This document shows, piece by piece, positions 28,501 to 37,083 of a DNA stretch of 64,000 nt. The position numbers and the translations under genes were made by a program. Positions within the stretch are counted from its first letter, which is position 1, and every line of letters starts with the position of its first letter. Origin of the DNA: Gallionellaceae bacterium (GTDB taxonomy: Bacteria; Pseudomonadota; Gammaproteobacteria; Burkholderiales; Thiobacillaceae); contig JAQTLU010000007.1 of assembly GCA_028714735.1 (NCBI GenBank), forward strand, positions 102,142 through 166,141, written 5' to 3'. The notes under the pieces are model-generated. The model searched no databases, was not told the origin of the DNA, and saw only the letters and a program-made list of their open reading frames with translations.

Positions 28501-29418
28501 GATATGGGCCACGCGCTGGGCGTCGCGCAGGCGGGCCTCGCTGTAGCGCAATGCGGTCTCCGCCGCCTTCTGGTCTTCCAGCATGCTGAGCAGGGCGTGG
28601 CGGGAGTCGTCGGCGCGCGCCAGCAGTCCGGTCATCTCGACCTGGGCGGCGCGGGCCGCGTTCTCCGCGACTTCGCGTTCGCGCTCGTTGGTTTCCAGGG
28701 CGGACAGCATGCGGTTGAAATCGTCGCCCAGGCGGCTGATCTCGTCCTTGCGCCGGAAGCTGAGCCGGAATCCGCGTTCGCCCGCGGCGACCCGGTCGAT
28801 GCCGTTGATCAGGCGGCGCAGTCCGTGGGTGAGACCATGGGCGATGGCGAAGGCGAACAGGCCGCCCAGGACGATGCCGGCCAGGGTGAACAGGATGCCG
28901 TCGCGGCGGATGCGGCCGAGGTTGGCAGCGACCTCCTCGCGGCCAAGACCGACCCGTGCCCAGCCGAGCAGCCTGTCGCCGGCCATGACCGGCGCCGCCA
29001 CGTCGATCAGCCGGTGATCGCCAGCCAGCAGCATGAGCCGCGCCGGGGCGCCGATCAGCAGGCGACTGTGCGGGTCGGCCAGATAAAGCCCGACCCGGCT
29101 CGGATCGCTGTGCGCCAGCACCCGGCCGTCCGGGGCGACCAGCATGGCGTAGCGCAGGTCGGGCTCGCTGGCCAAGGAGCGGATCACCTCCTGCAGGCCG
29201 ACGACATCGTTCGCCATCACCCAGGAGGTGCTGCTTACCGCCAGCGTGTTGGCCAGGCCATAGGCGTGCTGCTGGCTGTTGCGCTCAAGGAATTCGCCTT
29301 GCTGGTAAACCTGGGTGACGACCAGCAGGCTCATCAGCAGGGCCATCAGGGTGGCAAAGCCGGCGATCAGCTGCTGCCGGATGGTGATTTCGCGCAGGTG
29401 TCTGAACAGGCTCTTCAT
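25507..29418 (-). CDS. BarA-like hybrid sensor kinase (HAMP-PAS-PAS-HisKA-HATPase-REC-REC-HPt)
   Basis: 1303-residue unorthodox kinase. Two membrane helices (about 14-34 and 150-175) bracket a periplasmic sensor. HAMP (about 175-230) and a coiled coil lead into two PAS domains (about 295-405 and 410-530, the second with [18 protein letters not shown]). HisKA has the His in [16 protein letters not shown] (about 580). HATPase runs to about 800. REC1 (about 815-940) has Asp in [12 protein letters not shown] and REC2 (about 960-1075) has Asp in [12 protein letters not shown]. HPt has the His in [13 protein letters not shown] (about 1163). All phospho-residues are present. The ATG at 29418, 7 nt after the upstream stop, gives [16 protein letters not shown], a normal cytosolic start; a longer frame exists but lacks support. 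The upstream gene product is a likely periplasmic partner. Confidence 0.93.
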   Translation of the reverse strand: MKSLFRHLREITIRQQLIAGFATLMALLMSLLVVTQVYQQGEFLERNSQQHAYGLANTLAVSSTSWVMANDVVGLQEVIRSLASEPDLRYAMLVAPDGRVLAHSDPSRVGLYLADPHSRLLIGAPARLMLLAGDHRLIDVAAPVMAGDRLLGWARVGLGREEVAANLGRIRRDGILFTLAGIVLGGLFAFAIAHGLTHGLRRLINGIDRVAAGERGFRLSFRRKDEISRLGDDFNRMLSALETNEREREVAENAARAAQVEMTGLLARADDSRHALLSMLEDQKAAETALRYSEARLRDAQRVAHIGSWDLDLVSSHLWWSDEIYRIFEIDLERFGASYPAFIEAIHPEDRERVNQAYQDSVADRTPYDIVHRLLLPGGRIKHVHERCETHYADDGQPLRSFGTVQDVTERVLAEAQLRKLSLAVEQSPNSIVITDLNARIEYVNQAFVQAAGYSRDEAIGQTPHILHSGQTPRAVYHDLWQKLGRGEIWRGEFANKHKNGEIYYEMATIAPIRQPDGRITHYLAVKEDITEKKRVGEELERYRHNLEELVQERTRQLVDAKMEAEAANRAKSFFLANMSHEIRTPMNAIVGLTHLLQIGNHSPDQVDKLRKITDSAHHLLSVINDVLDISKIEAGKLNLESVDFDLDRLLGNVANLVLDKARDKGLELVVDLAPNLPRWLRGDPTRLTQALLNYAGNAVKFTEAGSITLRAALVEENAAELLIRFEVRDTGIGIPADALARLFQPFEQVDSTTSRRYGGTGLGLTITQRLAELMRGEVGVESQPGQGSVFWFSARLARTEHAASGMAHVAMKEGRVLLADDAPEARTVLADMLQALGLRVDAVESGAAALSRIATADQAGAPYDLVVLDWRMPGLDGMETARRLQAMPLSHAPERLLVTAYDEPDLRDTAHAAGFHSVLIKPVTPSTLYNNVMSLFDAGAVPDAADETVPEAGLAADFSGARLLVCEDNPINQEVALELLRAAGFDADLAENGAVAYEKVREATGRQPYDLILMDIQMPVMDGLEATRAIRALPGQDKVPILAMTANAFSEDRQLCLEAGMNDHVGKPVDPDALYAALARWLPKRPQAPAPGVRATPDQADKARFAGIPGLDLKAGLRMTRGNTAKYAALLRLFIEHHENDMTLLRDCLAAGDAIQAKRLAHTLKGATGTIGAKALERLAWELDAALAHDRPAPEIEASIASFEQAQLAFTSAVRQVPAAPSNTATAPDMAIDLTRLGAHLDRLAALLAEGDASAIALAREHATELHAGLGEAAEALQRQIESFDFEPALDMLRRVRTRLSV

Positions 29419-29425
29419 CACGGGT

Positions 29426-30349
29426 TCATGGTTGTTCCGGCAGTCGCCGCACGGTCTGGCTGAAATGGGCGACGAAGTCACGCACCGGCTGGTAGGTGGT
29501 CTCGTCGGCTGGCTCGAAGCGGGACAGCGGCAGGCGTTCCAGCAGGGCGCGCCCTGCCGCGCCTTGCTGCAGGTTGAACAGGATGGCGGCGACCTTGGCG
29601 AGCAGCTCGGGCGGGAAATCGTCGCGCGCCACCAGGCCGTTGTTGGGCAGGGGGTCGGTCTGCCATTGCACCTTGAGCTGGCTGGCTTCGGCAGGGTGGT
29701 CCTTCTGGAAGGCGATCCAGGGCGGCGGCCAGGTGGCGCCGGCGGCGCTGTCGCCCAGATAGACGTTCATGATCGAGGATTCCTGCGAGCCGACATAGCG
29801 TGCCTGGTAGGCACCGAACGGCAGGCCGTGTTCGAGCAGATAGTGCTGCGGCAGCATGGTGGCGGCGAGCGCGGTCAGGGCGGGAAAACTGACCACCTTG
29901 CCGTTCAGGTCGGCGACCGTGCGGACGGGACTGTCCCGGCGCACCAGGATGATGCCGCGAAAATGGTCGTCATCGGCCATCTTGCCGAACACCCGATAGC
30001 CGTGGTGCAGTGAATTGATGGTCTGGTAGGGATTGGGCAGCGCCAGATCGAACCGGCGGCCATACAGCTTCTTGTCGAATTCCTCGTAGTTGCGCGAGGC
30101 CTCCAGGGTGAAGCGGGCCTCCGGCAGGGCGGCGTTGAGGCGGTCGACGATGGGGCCGTAGTCGGCGAACAGCCGTTCCGGGTTGTGCAGCGGGTGCACC
30201 CCGAAACGGTATTCCTTGCGGTTCGGCGCGCTTGGCGGATGCGGGTCGAACCCGGGCTGATAGGCGGCCTGGCCGCGGTCGTCGCCGCAGCCGGACAGCA
30301 GGATGGCCGTCGCCAGCAACCAGCCCGGCAGGCGCCAGGAGGCGGTCAT
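29426..30349 (-). CDS. PhnD-like phosphate/phosphonate-type binding lipoprotein
   Basis: 307-residue periplasmic binding protein of the PhnD/PtxB (TRAP-like type 2) superfamily. The lipobox LLSGC places the lipid Cys near 21. Family-typical parts are [21 protein letters not shown] (core FGVHPLHNP), the ligand-region [21 protein letters not shown] (core DLALPNPYQ), a [15 protein letters not shown] segment and [18 protein letters not shown]. No permease or ATPase gene is nearby; instead it sits inside a kinase operon, immediately before the BarA-like kinase. It is therefore probably a ligand sensor for that kinase. The start overlaps the upstream stop as ATGA and has GGAGG 7 nt before it. The ligand cannot be named; an oxyanion is the family expectation. 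Confidence 0.87.
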   Translation of the reverse strand: MTASWRLPGWLLATAILLSGCGDDRGQAAYQPGFDPHPPSAPNRKEYRFGVHPLHNPERLFADYGPIVDRLNAALPEARFTLEASRNYEEFDKKLYGRRFDLALPNPYQTINSLHHGYRVFGKMADDDHFRGIILVRRDSPVRTVADLNGKVVSFPALTALAATMLPQHYLLEHGLPFGAYQARYVGSQESSIMNVYLGDSAAGATWPPPWIAFQKDHPAEASQLKVQWQTDPLPNNGLVARDDFPPELLAKVAAILFNLQQGAAGRALLERLPLSRFEPADETTYQPVRDFVAHFSQTVRRLPEQP

Positions 30350-32046
30350 GGCGGGTCCTCCCTGGTGCCGTCCTTCGGGGCGGCACGGCTGTCCACGCTG
30401 AGGTAGCGGGGCGCCTGGCCGTGCTCGGCCAGCAGGGCATTGACCTCCTGCTTGAGTTCCAGCAGGCGCATCTCGCGCCCCAGGGTGGCGTCCTGCCAGC
30501 GGCGCAATTCGGCGATCTGGGCGGTGAGTTGTTCCTGGTCCCGGTGTGTGGCCGTGATGTCGCGGGCGATGCCGAGCACGCCGATGAGCAGTCCGTCGGC
30601 GTCGTGCATGGGGGTCTTGATGGTTTCCAGCAGCGCCTTGTGGCCGTCGTCGGCGAAGCTGACCCATTCCTGGTTCAGGCTGGGTTTCTCGGCGAGCATG
30701 GCCTTGCGGTCATGCGCGCAAAAGAAATCCGCCTGTTCCCTGGCGACGAACTCGTAGTCGGTCTTGCCGACGATGTCGGTCTCGCGGGCGCCGAAAAAGC
30801 GTTCGAACATCGGGTTGCAGGCGAGATAGACACCCTCCGGGTCCTTCAGCCAGATCAGGTCGGGTACCGTGCTGACCAGGGTGCGCAGGCGTACGCGCTC
30901 CGCTTCCAGGTCGCGCTGCAGGCGCTTGGCCTCGGTCACCTCGTAGGCGATGCCGGCGCTGACCATGCTGCCGGCCGTCTCCTCGCGGCGCGAGGTCTGG
31001 CCACGCAGCGACAGCCAGTGCGATCCGTCGCGGGGTCCGGGCACCTGGTATTCGGCCGTCCAGTAGGGTGCCCCGGCGGACTCGCCGGGCAACAGGTGAG
31101 CCAGCCATTCCTTGAAGTCGTTCGTGGCCTGCCACTCGCGCAACCGGGTGGTCAGGGTGCCATTGCCGTGCAGTTGTCCAGTGCCATGATCGTATTCCCA
31201 GGTGCCTACGTCGGTGGCGTTGAGCAGCCAGGCCAGCCGGGTTTCCAGATGGGCGTGGCTTTCTTCCAGCAGCAGCATGCCGAGCTGCTCGATCAGCCGG
31301 TGCTGGCTGACCACGCCGATGACGGTGCCGTCGTCGCCGGTCACGGCCATGTGGCGTATCTGCAGCCGGGCCATGTTGTCCACGGCCATTCCGACCGGGG
31401 TGTCGACCGGTATGGTTTGCAGCGGCGCCGACATCACTTCCCGCAATGGCGCTGCGGCGGTATTCGGGTGGCTTGCCAGCAGGCGCGGCAGGTCGCGCTC
31501 GGTCAGGATGCCCAACGGCATGCCCTGCTCGGCCACGATGACGAATTCCAGTTTGCCCTCCACCATGCGGGCCAGGGCCGTGGCAAGCGGCGTCTCGGGC
31601 GGCAGCTGGATGTTCCTGAATTCGATGACGCTGTTGAGGTTGTGCAGACGGGCATAGACATCCCGACCGAGATGGCTGCGGAAGTCGCTTTCGCTGACGA
31701 TGCCGAGCAGGCCGCCCTGGTCATCGACCACGACCAGATGGCGGATGCCGTGCTGCATCAGCAACCGGTGGCCGCTGCGAAAATCCATGTCCCCCGGCAC
31801 CGTTACCAGCGGCGCCGCCATCACGGCGCGCACGGGTGTTTCCGGCGGGGTGCCGTCATGGCTCAGGCGGACGATATCCCGCTCGGTCAGGATGCCGACC
31901 GGGAGGCCCCCTTCCAGTACCGGCAGGCAGGAAATGTGGTGCGCCGCCATCTGCTGTATGGCCGCTTCCAGGCTGCTGCCTGGGGTGGTGGTGACGATCC
32001 GGGCGGTGGCCAGATCGGCTAGGGTGACTTGGTTGGCCGGCGCCAT
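30346..32046 (-). CDS. Four-CBS, two-PAS signalling protein without an output domain
   Basis: 566-residue soluble protein. The N-terminal half holds four CBS repeats (about 8-62, 70-125, 140-195, 205-262), each with the typical P-x-GILTERD-like or GVVSQHRL ending (VGILTERDIVRL, LGIVSESDF, LGILTERDLPRL, IGVVSQHRLIEQ). Two PAS-type domains follow (about 275-385 and 395-515; STVPDLIWLKDPEGVYL in the second). A C-terminal coiled coil (about 515-550) ends the protein. I see no kinase, GGDEF, EAL, HD-GYP or DNA-binding domain. CBS domains usually bind adenine nucleotides. It starts 7 nt after the HD-GYP gene and overlaps the binding-protein gene as ATGA. It may report energy state to the kinases or the HD-GYP protein; that is inference. 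Confidence 0.85.
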   Translation of the reverse strand: MAPANQVTLADLATARIVTTTPGSSLEAAIQQMAAHHISCLPVLEGGLPVGILTERDIVRLSHDGTPPETPVRAVMAAPLVTVPGDMDFRSGHRLLMQHGIRHLVVVDDQGGLLGIVSESDFRSHLGRDVYARLHNLNSVIEFRNIQLPPETPLATALARMVEGKLEFVIVAEQGMPLGILTERDLPRLLASHPNTAAAPLREVMSAPLQTIPVDTPVGMAVDNMARLQIRHMAVTGDDGTVIGVVSQHRLIEQLGMLLLEESHAHLETRLAWLLNATDVGTWEYDHGTGQLHGNGTLTTRLREWQATNDFKEWLAHLLPGESAGAPYWTAEYQVPGPRDGSHWLSLRGQTSRREETAGSMVSAGIAYEVTEAKRLQRDLEAERVRLRTLVSTVPDLIWLKDPEGVYLACNPMFERFFGARETDIVGKTDYEFVAREQADFFCAHDRKAMLAEKPSLNQEWVSFADDGHKALLETIKTPMHDADGLLIGVLGIARDITATHRDQEQLTAQIAELRRWQDATLGREMRLLELKQEVNALLAEHGQAPRYLSVDSRAAPKDGTREDPP

Positions 32047-32053
32047 GTTCTAG

Positions 32054-33181
32054 CTATTCGCCGTTGTCATCGCCATAACGCTCGGCAATCGCGACGAATT
32101 CGTCGAACACGGCCAGGAAGGTATCGACCACGTCGGGGTCGAAATGGCGGCCGCGGTCGCCGATGATGATTTCGCGTGCCTGCACATAGGTCATGGGCGG
32201 CTTGTAGACGCGCCGCGAGATGAGGGCGTCAAAGACGTCGGCCAGGGCCATCAGCCGGGCGGGGATGGGAATGGCGTCGCCGGCGAGGCCGTCCGGGTAG
32301 CCGCTGCCGTCCCATTTCTCGTGGTGCCAATGGGCGATCTGCTTGGCGATGGCCAGAAACGCCACCGGTTTGACGGCATCGTGTTCGGCCTGTTCGATCG
32401 CCTCGGAGCCCAGGCGAGCGTGGGTCTTCATGATTTCCCATTCATCCGGCGTGAGCTTGCCGGGCTTGAGCAGGATGTGATCAGGGATGCCGACCTTGCC
32501 GATGTCGTGCAGCGGTGCCGATTTGGCCAACTGCTCGATGTAATCGTGGCTGAGCAGATCGGAAAAACGCGGATGCCGGTGCAGATGGACGGCCAGGGTG
32601 TGGACATAGGACTGGGTGCGGCGAATGTGGTTGCCGGTTTCGGGGTCGCGCGTTTCGGCCAGGCGCGCCAGGGCGTGGATGCTGACATCCTGGATCAGCA
32701 GGATTTCGCTCAGGCGTGCCGCCACCTCGGCCTCCAGCACCTCGTTCTTGTTCTGCAGCCAGTCGCGCGCTTCCTTCAATTCCAGTTGCGCCTTGACCCG
32801 CGCCAGCACGATGGGCGGCCGGATCGGCTTGGTGATGTAATCGACGGCGCCGAGGTCGAAACCGCGCTGCTCGTCCTCGGTGGCGGTCATCGCGGTGACA
32901 AAAATGACCGGCACATCGGCCGTGCCGGGGTTGTCCCGCAGCTGGCCGAGGACGGCGTAGCCATCCATGTCGGGCATCATGACATCGAGCAGGATCAGGT
33001 CGGGCCGGGGTTCGGACTGGGCCAGCCGCAGGGCGCGCGGTCCTGAATTGGCCACCAGCACCCGATAGGAGGGCGACAGGAGTTCGGCCAGTACGGCCAG
33101 ATTCTCCGGGGTGTCGTCCACCAGCAGCAGCGTGGCGGTCCGGGAGTCGTTTGCGCGCGGGGTAACGGTCATAGCCAGCAT
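32054..33181 (-). CDS. Response regulator with HD-GYP c-di-GMP phosphodiesterase domain
   Basis: 375-residue RpfG-like protein. The receiver (about 15-130) has VDDTPEN, Asp in LILLDVMMPDMDG (about 62) and Lys in YITKPI. After a helical linker the HD-GYP domain (about 165-365) has LHDIGKVGIPDHIL (HD at about 227-228) and HHEKWDGSGYPDGL (GYP at about 291-293), both intact. It should hydrolyse c-di-GMP to GMP when phosphorylated. It is the first gene of the signalling operon and the only visible effector. Two in-frame ATGs (33181, 33172) are possible; neither has a strong ribosome site. TATATA lies just upstream. Confidence 0.92.
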   Translation of the reverse strand: MLAMTVTPRANDSRTATLLLVDDTPENLAVLAELLSPSYRVLVANSGPRALRLAQSEPRPDLILLDVMMPDMDGYAVLGQLRDNPGTADVPVIFVTAMTATEDEQRGFDLGAVDYITKPIRPPIVLARVKAQLELKEARDWLQNKNEVLEAEVAARLSEILLIQDVSIHALARLAETRDPETGNHIRRTQSYVHTLAVHLHRHPRFSDLLSHDYIEQLAKSAPLHDIGKVGIPDHILLKPGKLTPDEWEIMKTHARLGSEAIEQAEHDAVKPVAFLAIAKQIAHWHHEKWDGSGYPDGLAGDAIPIPARLMALADVFDALISRRVYKPPMTYVQAREIIIGDRGRHFDPDVVDTFLAVFDEFVAIAERYGDDNGE

Positions 33182-33529
33182 ATATACATAAAGACATAGC
33201 CCTCAAGTTAACTATTAACGGCGGGCGCCGGGAAAACTGTTGCCGGTCAGCGGTCAGCCGGTGTATCGGGCTTTCGACGGATTTTATGCCGTGCACCACG
33301 ATTAAGCGGTGGTGGGTAGGTGTACTCAGGCGGTTTCAGTGCGGGCTGTCCGGCTTATCGCCGGGAGCGGGCAATTTGCCCAGCCAGGCGGCGCCGGATT
33401 GGTCGGCTCCGGGTTATTCTTGATACTTAACTTTAAGTACGGCGTGTAGCGCGTTAATTAGGATTGAATAGTTATTTCTACTGCTGATCGTAAGTCCTTG
33501 TTGTCATTAAAAAAAACGACATTCCTCGC

Positions 33530-33559
33530 TTGACTGACGCGGTTTTACTTCTCTATAGT
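33530..33559 (+). promoter_or_regulatory. Sigma-70 promoter of the dcw cluster
   Basis: TTGACT (33530-33535) and TATAGT (33554-33559) each differ from consensus at one position and are 18 bp apart. Transcription would start near 33566, right at the first MraZ repeat, and about 60 nt before the mraZ start codon. Confidence 0.8.
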
Positions 33560-33567
33560 GAGCGCGA

Positions 33568-33607
33568 GTGGGAGATTGTGGAGGATTGTGGGGTTTAGTG
33601 GAGAAGC
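33568..33607 (+). promoter_or_regulatory. MraZ operator: four 10-bp direct repeats
   Basis: GTGG motifs start at 33568, 33578, 33588 and 33598, each followed by A/G, in exact 10-bp register (GTGGGAGATT, GTGGAGGATT, GTGGGGTTTA, GTGGAGAAGC). This matches the TGGGN repeats with 10-bp period bound by MraZ in other bacteria. Placed at the transcription start, bound MraZ would repress the cluster and its own gene. Confidence 0.8.
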
Positions 33608-33627
33608 TGGGCCCCCTAAGGACAACG

Positions 33628-34098
33628 ATGTTCAGAGGTGCGACGCCAATAGCGTTGGACGGCAAAGGCCGTCTGGCGATTCCGACCAAATACCGCGACA
33701 TGCTGATGCAGCGTTGCGCCGGTCGGCTCGTGCTGACGCTGGACCCGAGCGCCTGTCTGTTGTTGTACCCCTTCCCGGAATGGGAACCCATCGAGCAGAA
33801 GCTCAACGCCCTGCCCAGTTTCGATCCCCTCAGCCGCCAGATGCAGCGCCTGCTGGTCGGTTCGGCGACCGACCTGGAGATGGATGGCACCGGGCGCATC
33901 CTGCTGCCGTCGCTGCTGCGCGAGCGCGCCCGCCTGGAGCGGGATGTCGTGCTGATCGGCCAGGGCAACAAGTTCGAGATCTGGAGCGCGGCCGCCTGGC
34001 AGGCCCAGTGCGATGCCGTGATCGATCTGCCGGCACAGCTGGATGAAGCCATGCGCAAGGGCGCGGTGCCGGATGGCCTCAAGGGTTTCTCGCTGTGA
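33628..34098 (+). CDS. mraZ: Transcriptional regulator MraZ
   Basis: 156-residue MraZ with two SpoVT/AbrB-like DNA-binding repeats: [20 protein letters not shown] at the N-terminus (core [15 protein letters not shown]) and [16 protein letters not shown] (about 86-101). It is the first gene of the dcw cluster and represses it in E. coli. The ATG at 33628 has AAGGA 6 nt upstream; earlier GTG codons in frame lie within the operator and are not starts. The stop codon overlaps the GTG of rsmH (GTGA). Confidence 0.94.
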   Translation: MFRGATPIALDGKGRLAIPTKYRDMLMQRCAGRLVLTLDPSACLLLYPFPEWEPIEQKLNALPSFDPLSRQMQRLLVGSATDLEMDGTGRILLPSLLRERARLERDVVLIGQGNKFEIWSAAAWQAQCDAVIDLPAQLDEAMRKGAVPDGLKGFSL

Positions 34099-35072
34099 GC
34101 GCCGCCGCCATGACTACGGCGGGCGAGGCTCATGTCACGGTGTTGCTGGAGGAAGCAGTGCACGGCCTGGGCGTGAAGCCGGACGGCATCTACGTCGACG
34201 CGACCTTCGGCCGCGGCGGTCACAGCCGGGCGATCCTGGCCCGGCTGGGCGAATCCGGCCGTCTGCTGGCCCTGGACCGGGACATGGAGGCGGTCGCCGC
34301 CGGTCTCGCCTGGACCGATGCGCGGTTTAGCGTCGCCCATGCCCCGTTCAGCCGGCTGGCCGAGGTCGTGCGGGACAACGGCGTCGAGGTGGCGGACGGC
34401 ATCCTGTTCGACCTCGGCATATCGAGTCCGCAGATCGATACCCCGGAACGCGGATTCAGTTTCCGCCATCAGGCCCCGCTCGATATGCGGATGGACACCA
34501 GCCATGGCGTCAGCGCGGCGGATTGGCTCAACCAGGCACCCGAAGAAGAAATTGCCCGGGTAGTGAGGGACTATGGCGAAGAGCGGTTTGCTAAGTCGGT
34601 TGCAAGGGCGATTGTCGCGGCACGCACGCTCCTGCCGATCACCACGACCCGCAGGCTGGCGGAAATCGTCGCCGGAGCGGTGCGTACCCGCGAGCGTGGC
34701 CAGGACCCGGCCACGCGCACCTTTCAGGCTGTGCGGATTCACGTTAACCGCGAACTTGAAGAACTCGCCGAGGCGCTGCCGCGCGCGGTCGACCTGCTGC
34801 GGCCGGGCGGGCGCCTGGCGGTGATCAGCTTCCATTCCCTGGAAGACCGGATCGTCAAGCGGTTCATGCGCGGCGAGGCCAAGGGCGAGGAATTGCCGCC
34901 CGAGATACCCGTGCAGGCCAGCCAGATCCCGGAGGGGCGTTTGCGCCTGGTCGGTCGCGCCATCCGGCCGTCGGCCGCTGAAGTGGCCCGCAATCCGCGT
35001 GCCCGCAGCGCCGTGCTGAGGGTCGCCGAGCGCACCGCCGCGCCAGCGAAGGAGGGGGCATGTTCAGGTTGA
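34095..35072 (+). CDS. rsmH: 16S rRNA (cytosine-1402-N4)-methyltransferase
   Basis: 325-residue RsmH (MraW), which methylates N4 of C1402 in the ribosomal P site. The motifs [13 protein letters not shown], the SAM-binding [15 protein letters not shown] and [18 protein letters not shown] (core [10 protein letters not shown]) are present, as is [12 protein letters not shown] near the C-terminus. The start may be the GTG at 34095, overlapping the mraZ stop, or the ATG at 34110. It overlaps ftsL by 13 nt. Confidence 0.95.
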   Translation: MSAAAMTTAGEAHVTVLLEEAVHGLGVKPDGIYVDATFGRGGHSRAILARLGESGRLLALDRDMEAVAAGLAWTDARFSVAHAPFSRLAEVVRDNGVEVADGILFDLGISSPQIDTPERGFSFRHQAPLDMRMDTSHGVSAADWLNQAPEEEIARVVRDYGEERFAKSVARAIVAARTLLPITTTRRLAEIVAGAVRTRERGQDPATRTFQAVRIHVNRELEELAEALPRAVDLLRPGGRLAVISFHSLEDRIVKRFMRGEAKGEELPPEIPVQASQIPEGRLRLVGRAIRPSAAEVARNPRARSAVLRVAERTAAPAKEGACSG

Positions 35073-35368
35073 ATATTCCCCTGGCGATCCTGTTGGGCGT
35101 GTGTGCCCTCGCCGTCGTCACTGCGCGCCATCAGGCGCGCAAGTTGTTTGTGGAACTCCAGTCGCAGGAGCAGAAAGGGCGCGAACTGGATATCGAATGG
35201 GGCCGGCTGCAGCTGGAGCAGAGCACCTGGTCGATGCACTCCCGCATCGAGCAGATTGCCCGCGGCCAGTTGCGCATGTCGGTGCCGGACCTGAAGCACA
35301 TCCAGGTGATCAAGGCCGCGGATGCCGGCTCGGCAGCGCCTGCAAGCGCAGCAGGGGGCCGGCCATGA
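35060..35368 (+). CDS. ftsL: Cell division protein FtsL
   Basis: 102-residue bitopic division protein, with a short cytosolic N-terminus, one membrane helix (about 3-20, [17 protein letters not shown]) and a periplasmic coiled coil (about 25-75). It forms the FtsQLB complex that activates septal peptidoglycan synthesis. Position between rsmH and ftsI is diagnostic, since the sequence itself is weakly conserved. The stop overlaps ftsI as ATGA. Confidence 0.9.
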   Translation: MFRLNIPLAILLGVCALAVVTARHQARKLFVELQSQEQKGRELDIEWGRLQLEQSTWSMHSRIEQIARGQLRMSVPDLKHIQVIKAADAGSAAPASAAGGRP

Positions 35369-37083
35369 GCGGCAAGGGCCTGATGCCGCGCGACCTGCAG
35401 CGCTGGCGCATGCGTTTCGTCATGGCGCTGATATTCGGCGGTTTCGCGGCGCTCACCGCGCGCGCCGCCTACCTGCAGGGCTGGCAGAACGATTTTCTCA
35501 ACAAGCAGGGCGAAATGCGCGTCCAGCGCATCGTCGAAATCCCGGCCCATCGCGGCATGATCACCGACCGGCGCGGCGATCCGCTGGCGATCAGCACGCC
35601 AGTCGAATCGGTCTGGCTGAATCCGCGCGAGGCCGAGGCTGCACCGCGCCAGATACAGGCCCTGTCCAGCCGGCTTGGGGTCGAACCGGACGAATTGCGG
35701 GCCGAGTTCAAGGACAAGGGCAAGGCCTTCGTCTATCTGCGGCGCCAGTTGCCGCCCGAGGTGGCTGCCGCGGCCATGGCGCTGAATATCAAGGGCGTCT
35801 ATTCGGTGCCGGAATTCCGCCGCTACTACCCGGCCGGCGAGGTGATGGGGCAGGTGCTCGGCGTGACCGGGGTCGACGACAAGGGCCTGGAAGGGCTGGA
35901 ATACGCCTACCAGTCCTGGCTGGCCGGCAAGCCGGGCGCCAAGCGCGTGGTGCGCGACCGACTCGGCAACATCATCGAGGTGCTCGACCAGCAACGCGCA
36001 CCCAAGCACGGCCAGGACCTGACCCTCAGCCTCAACCTGCAACTGCAATACCTGGCCTATCGCGAGCTGGCCGCCGCGGTCGCGGAACACAAGGCCAAGG
36101 CCGGCGCCCTGGTGGTGCTGGATGCCCGCACCGGCGAGGTGCTGGCCCTGGTCAACGTGCCGACCTACAACCCCAACAATCACGCCACGATGACCCGGGA
36201 CAGTTCGCGCAACCGCGTGGTGACGGACAGCTTCGAGCCCGGCTCGACCATGAAGCCTTTCCTGGTCGCGGCGGCCCTGGAGGCCGGCGTGGTCACCCCC
36301 GAGACCCGGATCGATACCGGGCCGGGCTGGTTCATGGTCGGCGAGAAGCGGATCAGCGACGTGCATGCCAAGGGTATCGTGGACATCACGGAACTGATCA
36401 AGGTCTCCAGCAACGTCGCCGCCGCCAAGATCGCCCTGGAGATGAAGTCGGAAGACTACTGGACGCTGCTCAACCGGGCCGGCTTCGGCGCGCCGCCCGG
36501 GTCCGGCTTCCCCGGCGAGGTGGGCGGCCGCCTGCGGCCCTACGAAAGCTGGCGGCCGATCGAGAAGGCCACCATGGCCTTCGGCCATGGCCTCTCGGTC
36601 AGCCTGCTGCAACTGGCGCGCGGCTACTGCGCCTTCGCCGACGACGGCATCCTGCCCAGGCTCACCGTGCTCAAGCGTGGCGATGCGGCACTGGGTGTCC
36701 GGGTCATGTCGGCCAAGACCGCGCGCGAACTGCGCGAGATGATGGAGACCGTGACCCAGGACGGCGGCACCGCACCCCAGGCGCGGGTGATGGGCTACCG
36801 GGTCGCCGGCAAGACCGGCACCGCGCACAAGGCGGCCAAGGGCGGCTACTCGGCGGACAAGTACATCGCCTCCTTCGTCGGCCTGGCGCCGGTGTCGGAT
36901 CCCCGGTTGGTGGTCGCGGTGATGCTCGACGAGCCGGGCGGCAGGGAATATTACGGCGGCCAGGTCGCCGCACCGGTGTTCGCCAAGGTGATGGCGGGGG
37001 CGCTGCGCTTCATGGCGATCGCGCCGGACGCCCCGCTGGAAGACGTGCCGGCGCCGAGCGGCGTGGTGGGGGAGGCGACATGA
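35365..37083 (+). CDS. ftsI: Peptidoglycan D,D-transpeptidase FtsI (PBP3)
   Basis: 572-residue class B penicillin-binding protein for septal cross-linking. One membrane helix (about 16-36), then the pedestal domain with PAHRGMITDRRGDPLAIS (core HRGMITDRRG). The transpeptidase motifs are STMK (about 294-297, in EPGSTMKPF), SSN (about 350) and KTGTAHK (about 486). It starts at the ATGA overlap with ftsL; the stop overlaps murE the same way. Confidence 0.96.
   Translation: MSGKGLMPRDLQRWRMRFVMALIFGGFAALTARAAYLQGWQNDFLNKQGEMRVQRIVEIPAHRGMITDRRGDPLAISTPVESVWLNPREAEAAPRQIQALSSRLGVEPDELRAEFKDKGKAFVYLRRQLPPEVAAAAMALNIKGVYSVPEFRRYYPAGEVMGQVLGVTGVDDKGLEGLEYAYQSWLAGKPGAKRVVRDRLGNIIEVLDQQRAPKHGQDLTLSLNLQLQYLAYRELAAAVAEHKAKAGALVVLDARTGEVLALVNVPTYNPNNHATMTRDSSRNRVVTDSFEPGSTMKPFLVAAALEAGVVTPETRIDTGPGWFMVGEKRISDVHAKGIVDITELIKVSSNVAAAKIALEMKSEDYWTLLNRAGFGAPPGSGFPGEVGGRLRPYESWRPIEKATMAFGHGLSVSLLQLARGYCAFADDGILPRLTVLKRGDAALGVRVMSAKTARELREMMETVTQDGGTAPQARVMGYRVAGKTGTAHKAAKGGYSADKYIASFVGLAPVSDPRLVVAVMLDEPGGREYYGGQVAAPVFAKVMAGALRFMAIAPDAPLEDVPAPSGVVGEAT

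Larger units (their letters stand above)
33182..33627. promoter_or_regulatory. Divergent control region between the signalling operon and the dcw cluster
   Basis: A 446-nt gap without a gene. Its right end holds the mraZ promoter and MraZ repeats, listed separately. Its left end is AT-rich (about 33173-33230) and should carry the promoter of the HD-GYP operon; TTGAGG and TATATA are seen on the minus strand but only 14 nt apart. The middle (33240-33470) shows no clear structure. Confidence 0.5.

Noticed and set aside
25582..29463. A long plus-strand open frame of nearly 1300 codons opposite the BarA-like kinase
   Set aside because: The minus-strand frame has complete, ordered signalling domains. 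The plus frame is a high-GC mirror with Gly/Ala/Val/Gln/His-biased composition and no recognisable domain.
25507..33181. The signalling operon as a phosphonate transport locus
   Set aside because: No permease, ATPase or C-P lyase gene is present; only the binding protein resembles PhnD.
35101..35364. Upstream extension of the ftsI frame through ftsL
   Set aside because: The real ftsI start is the ATGA overlap at 35365; the extension covers ftsL in another frame.
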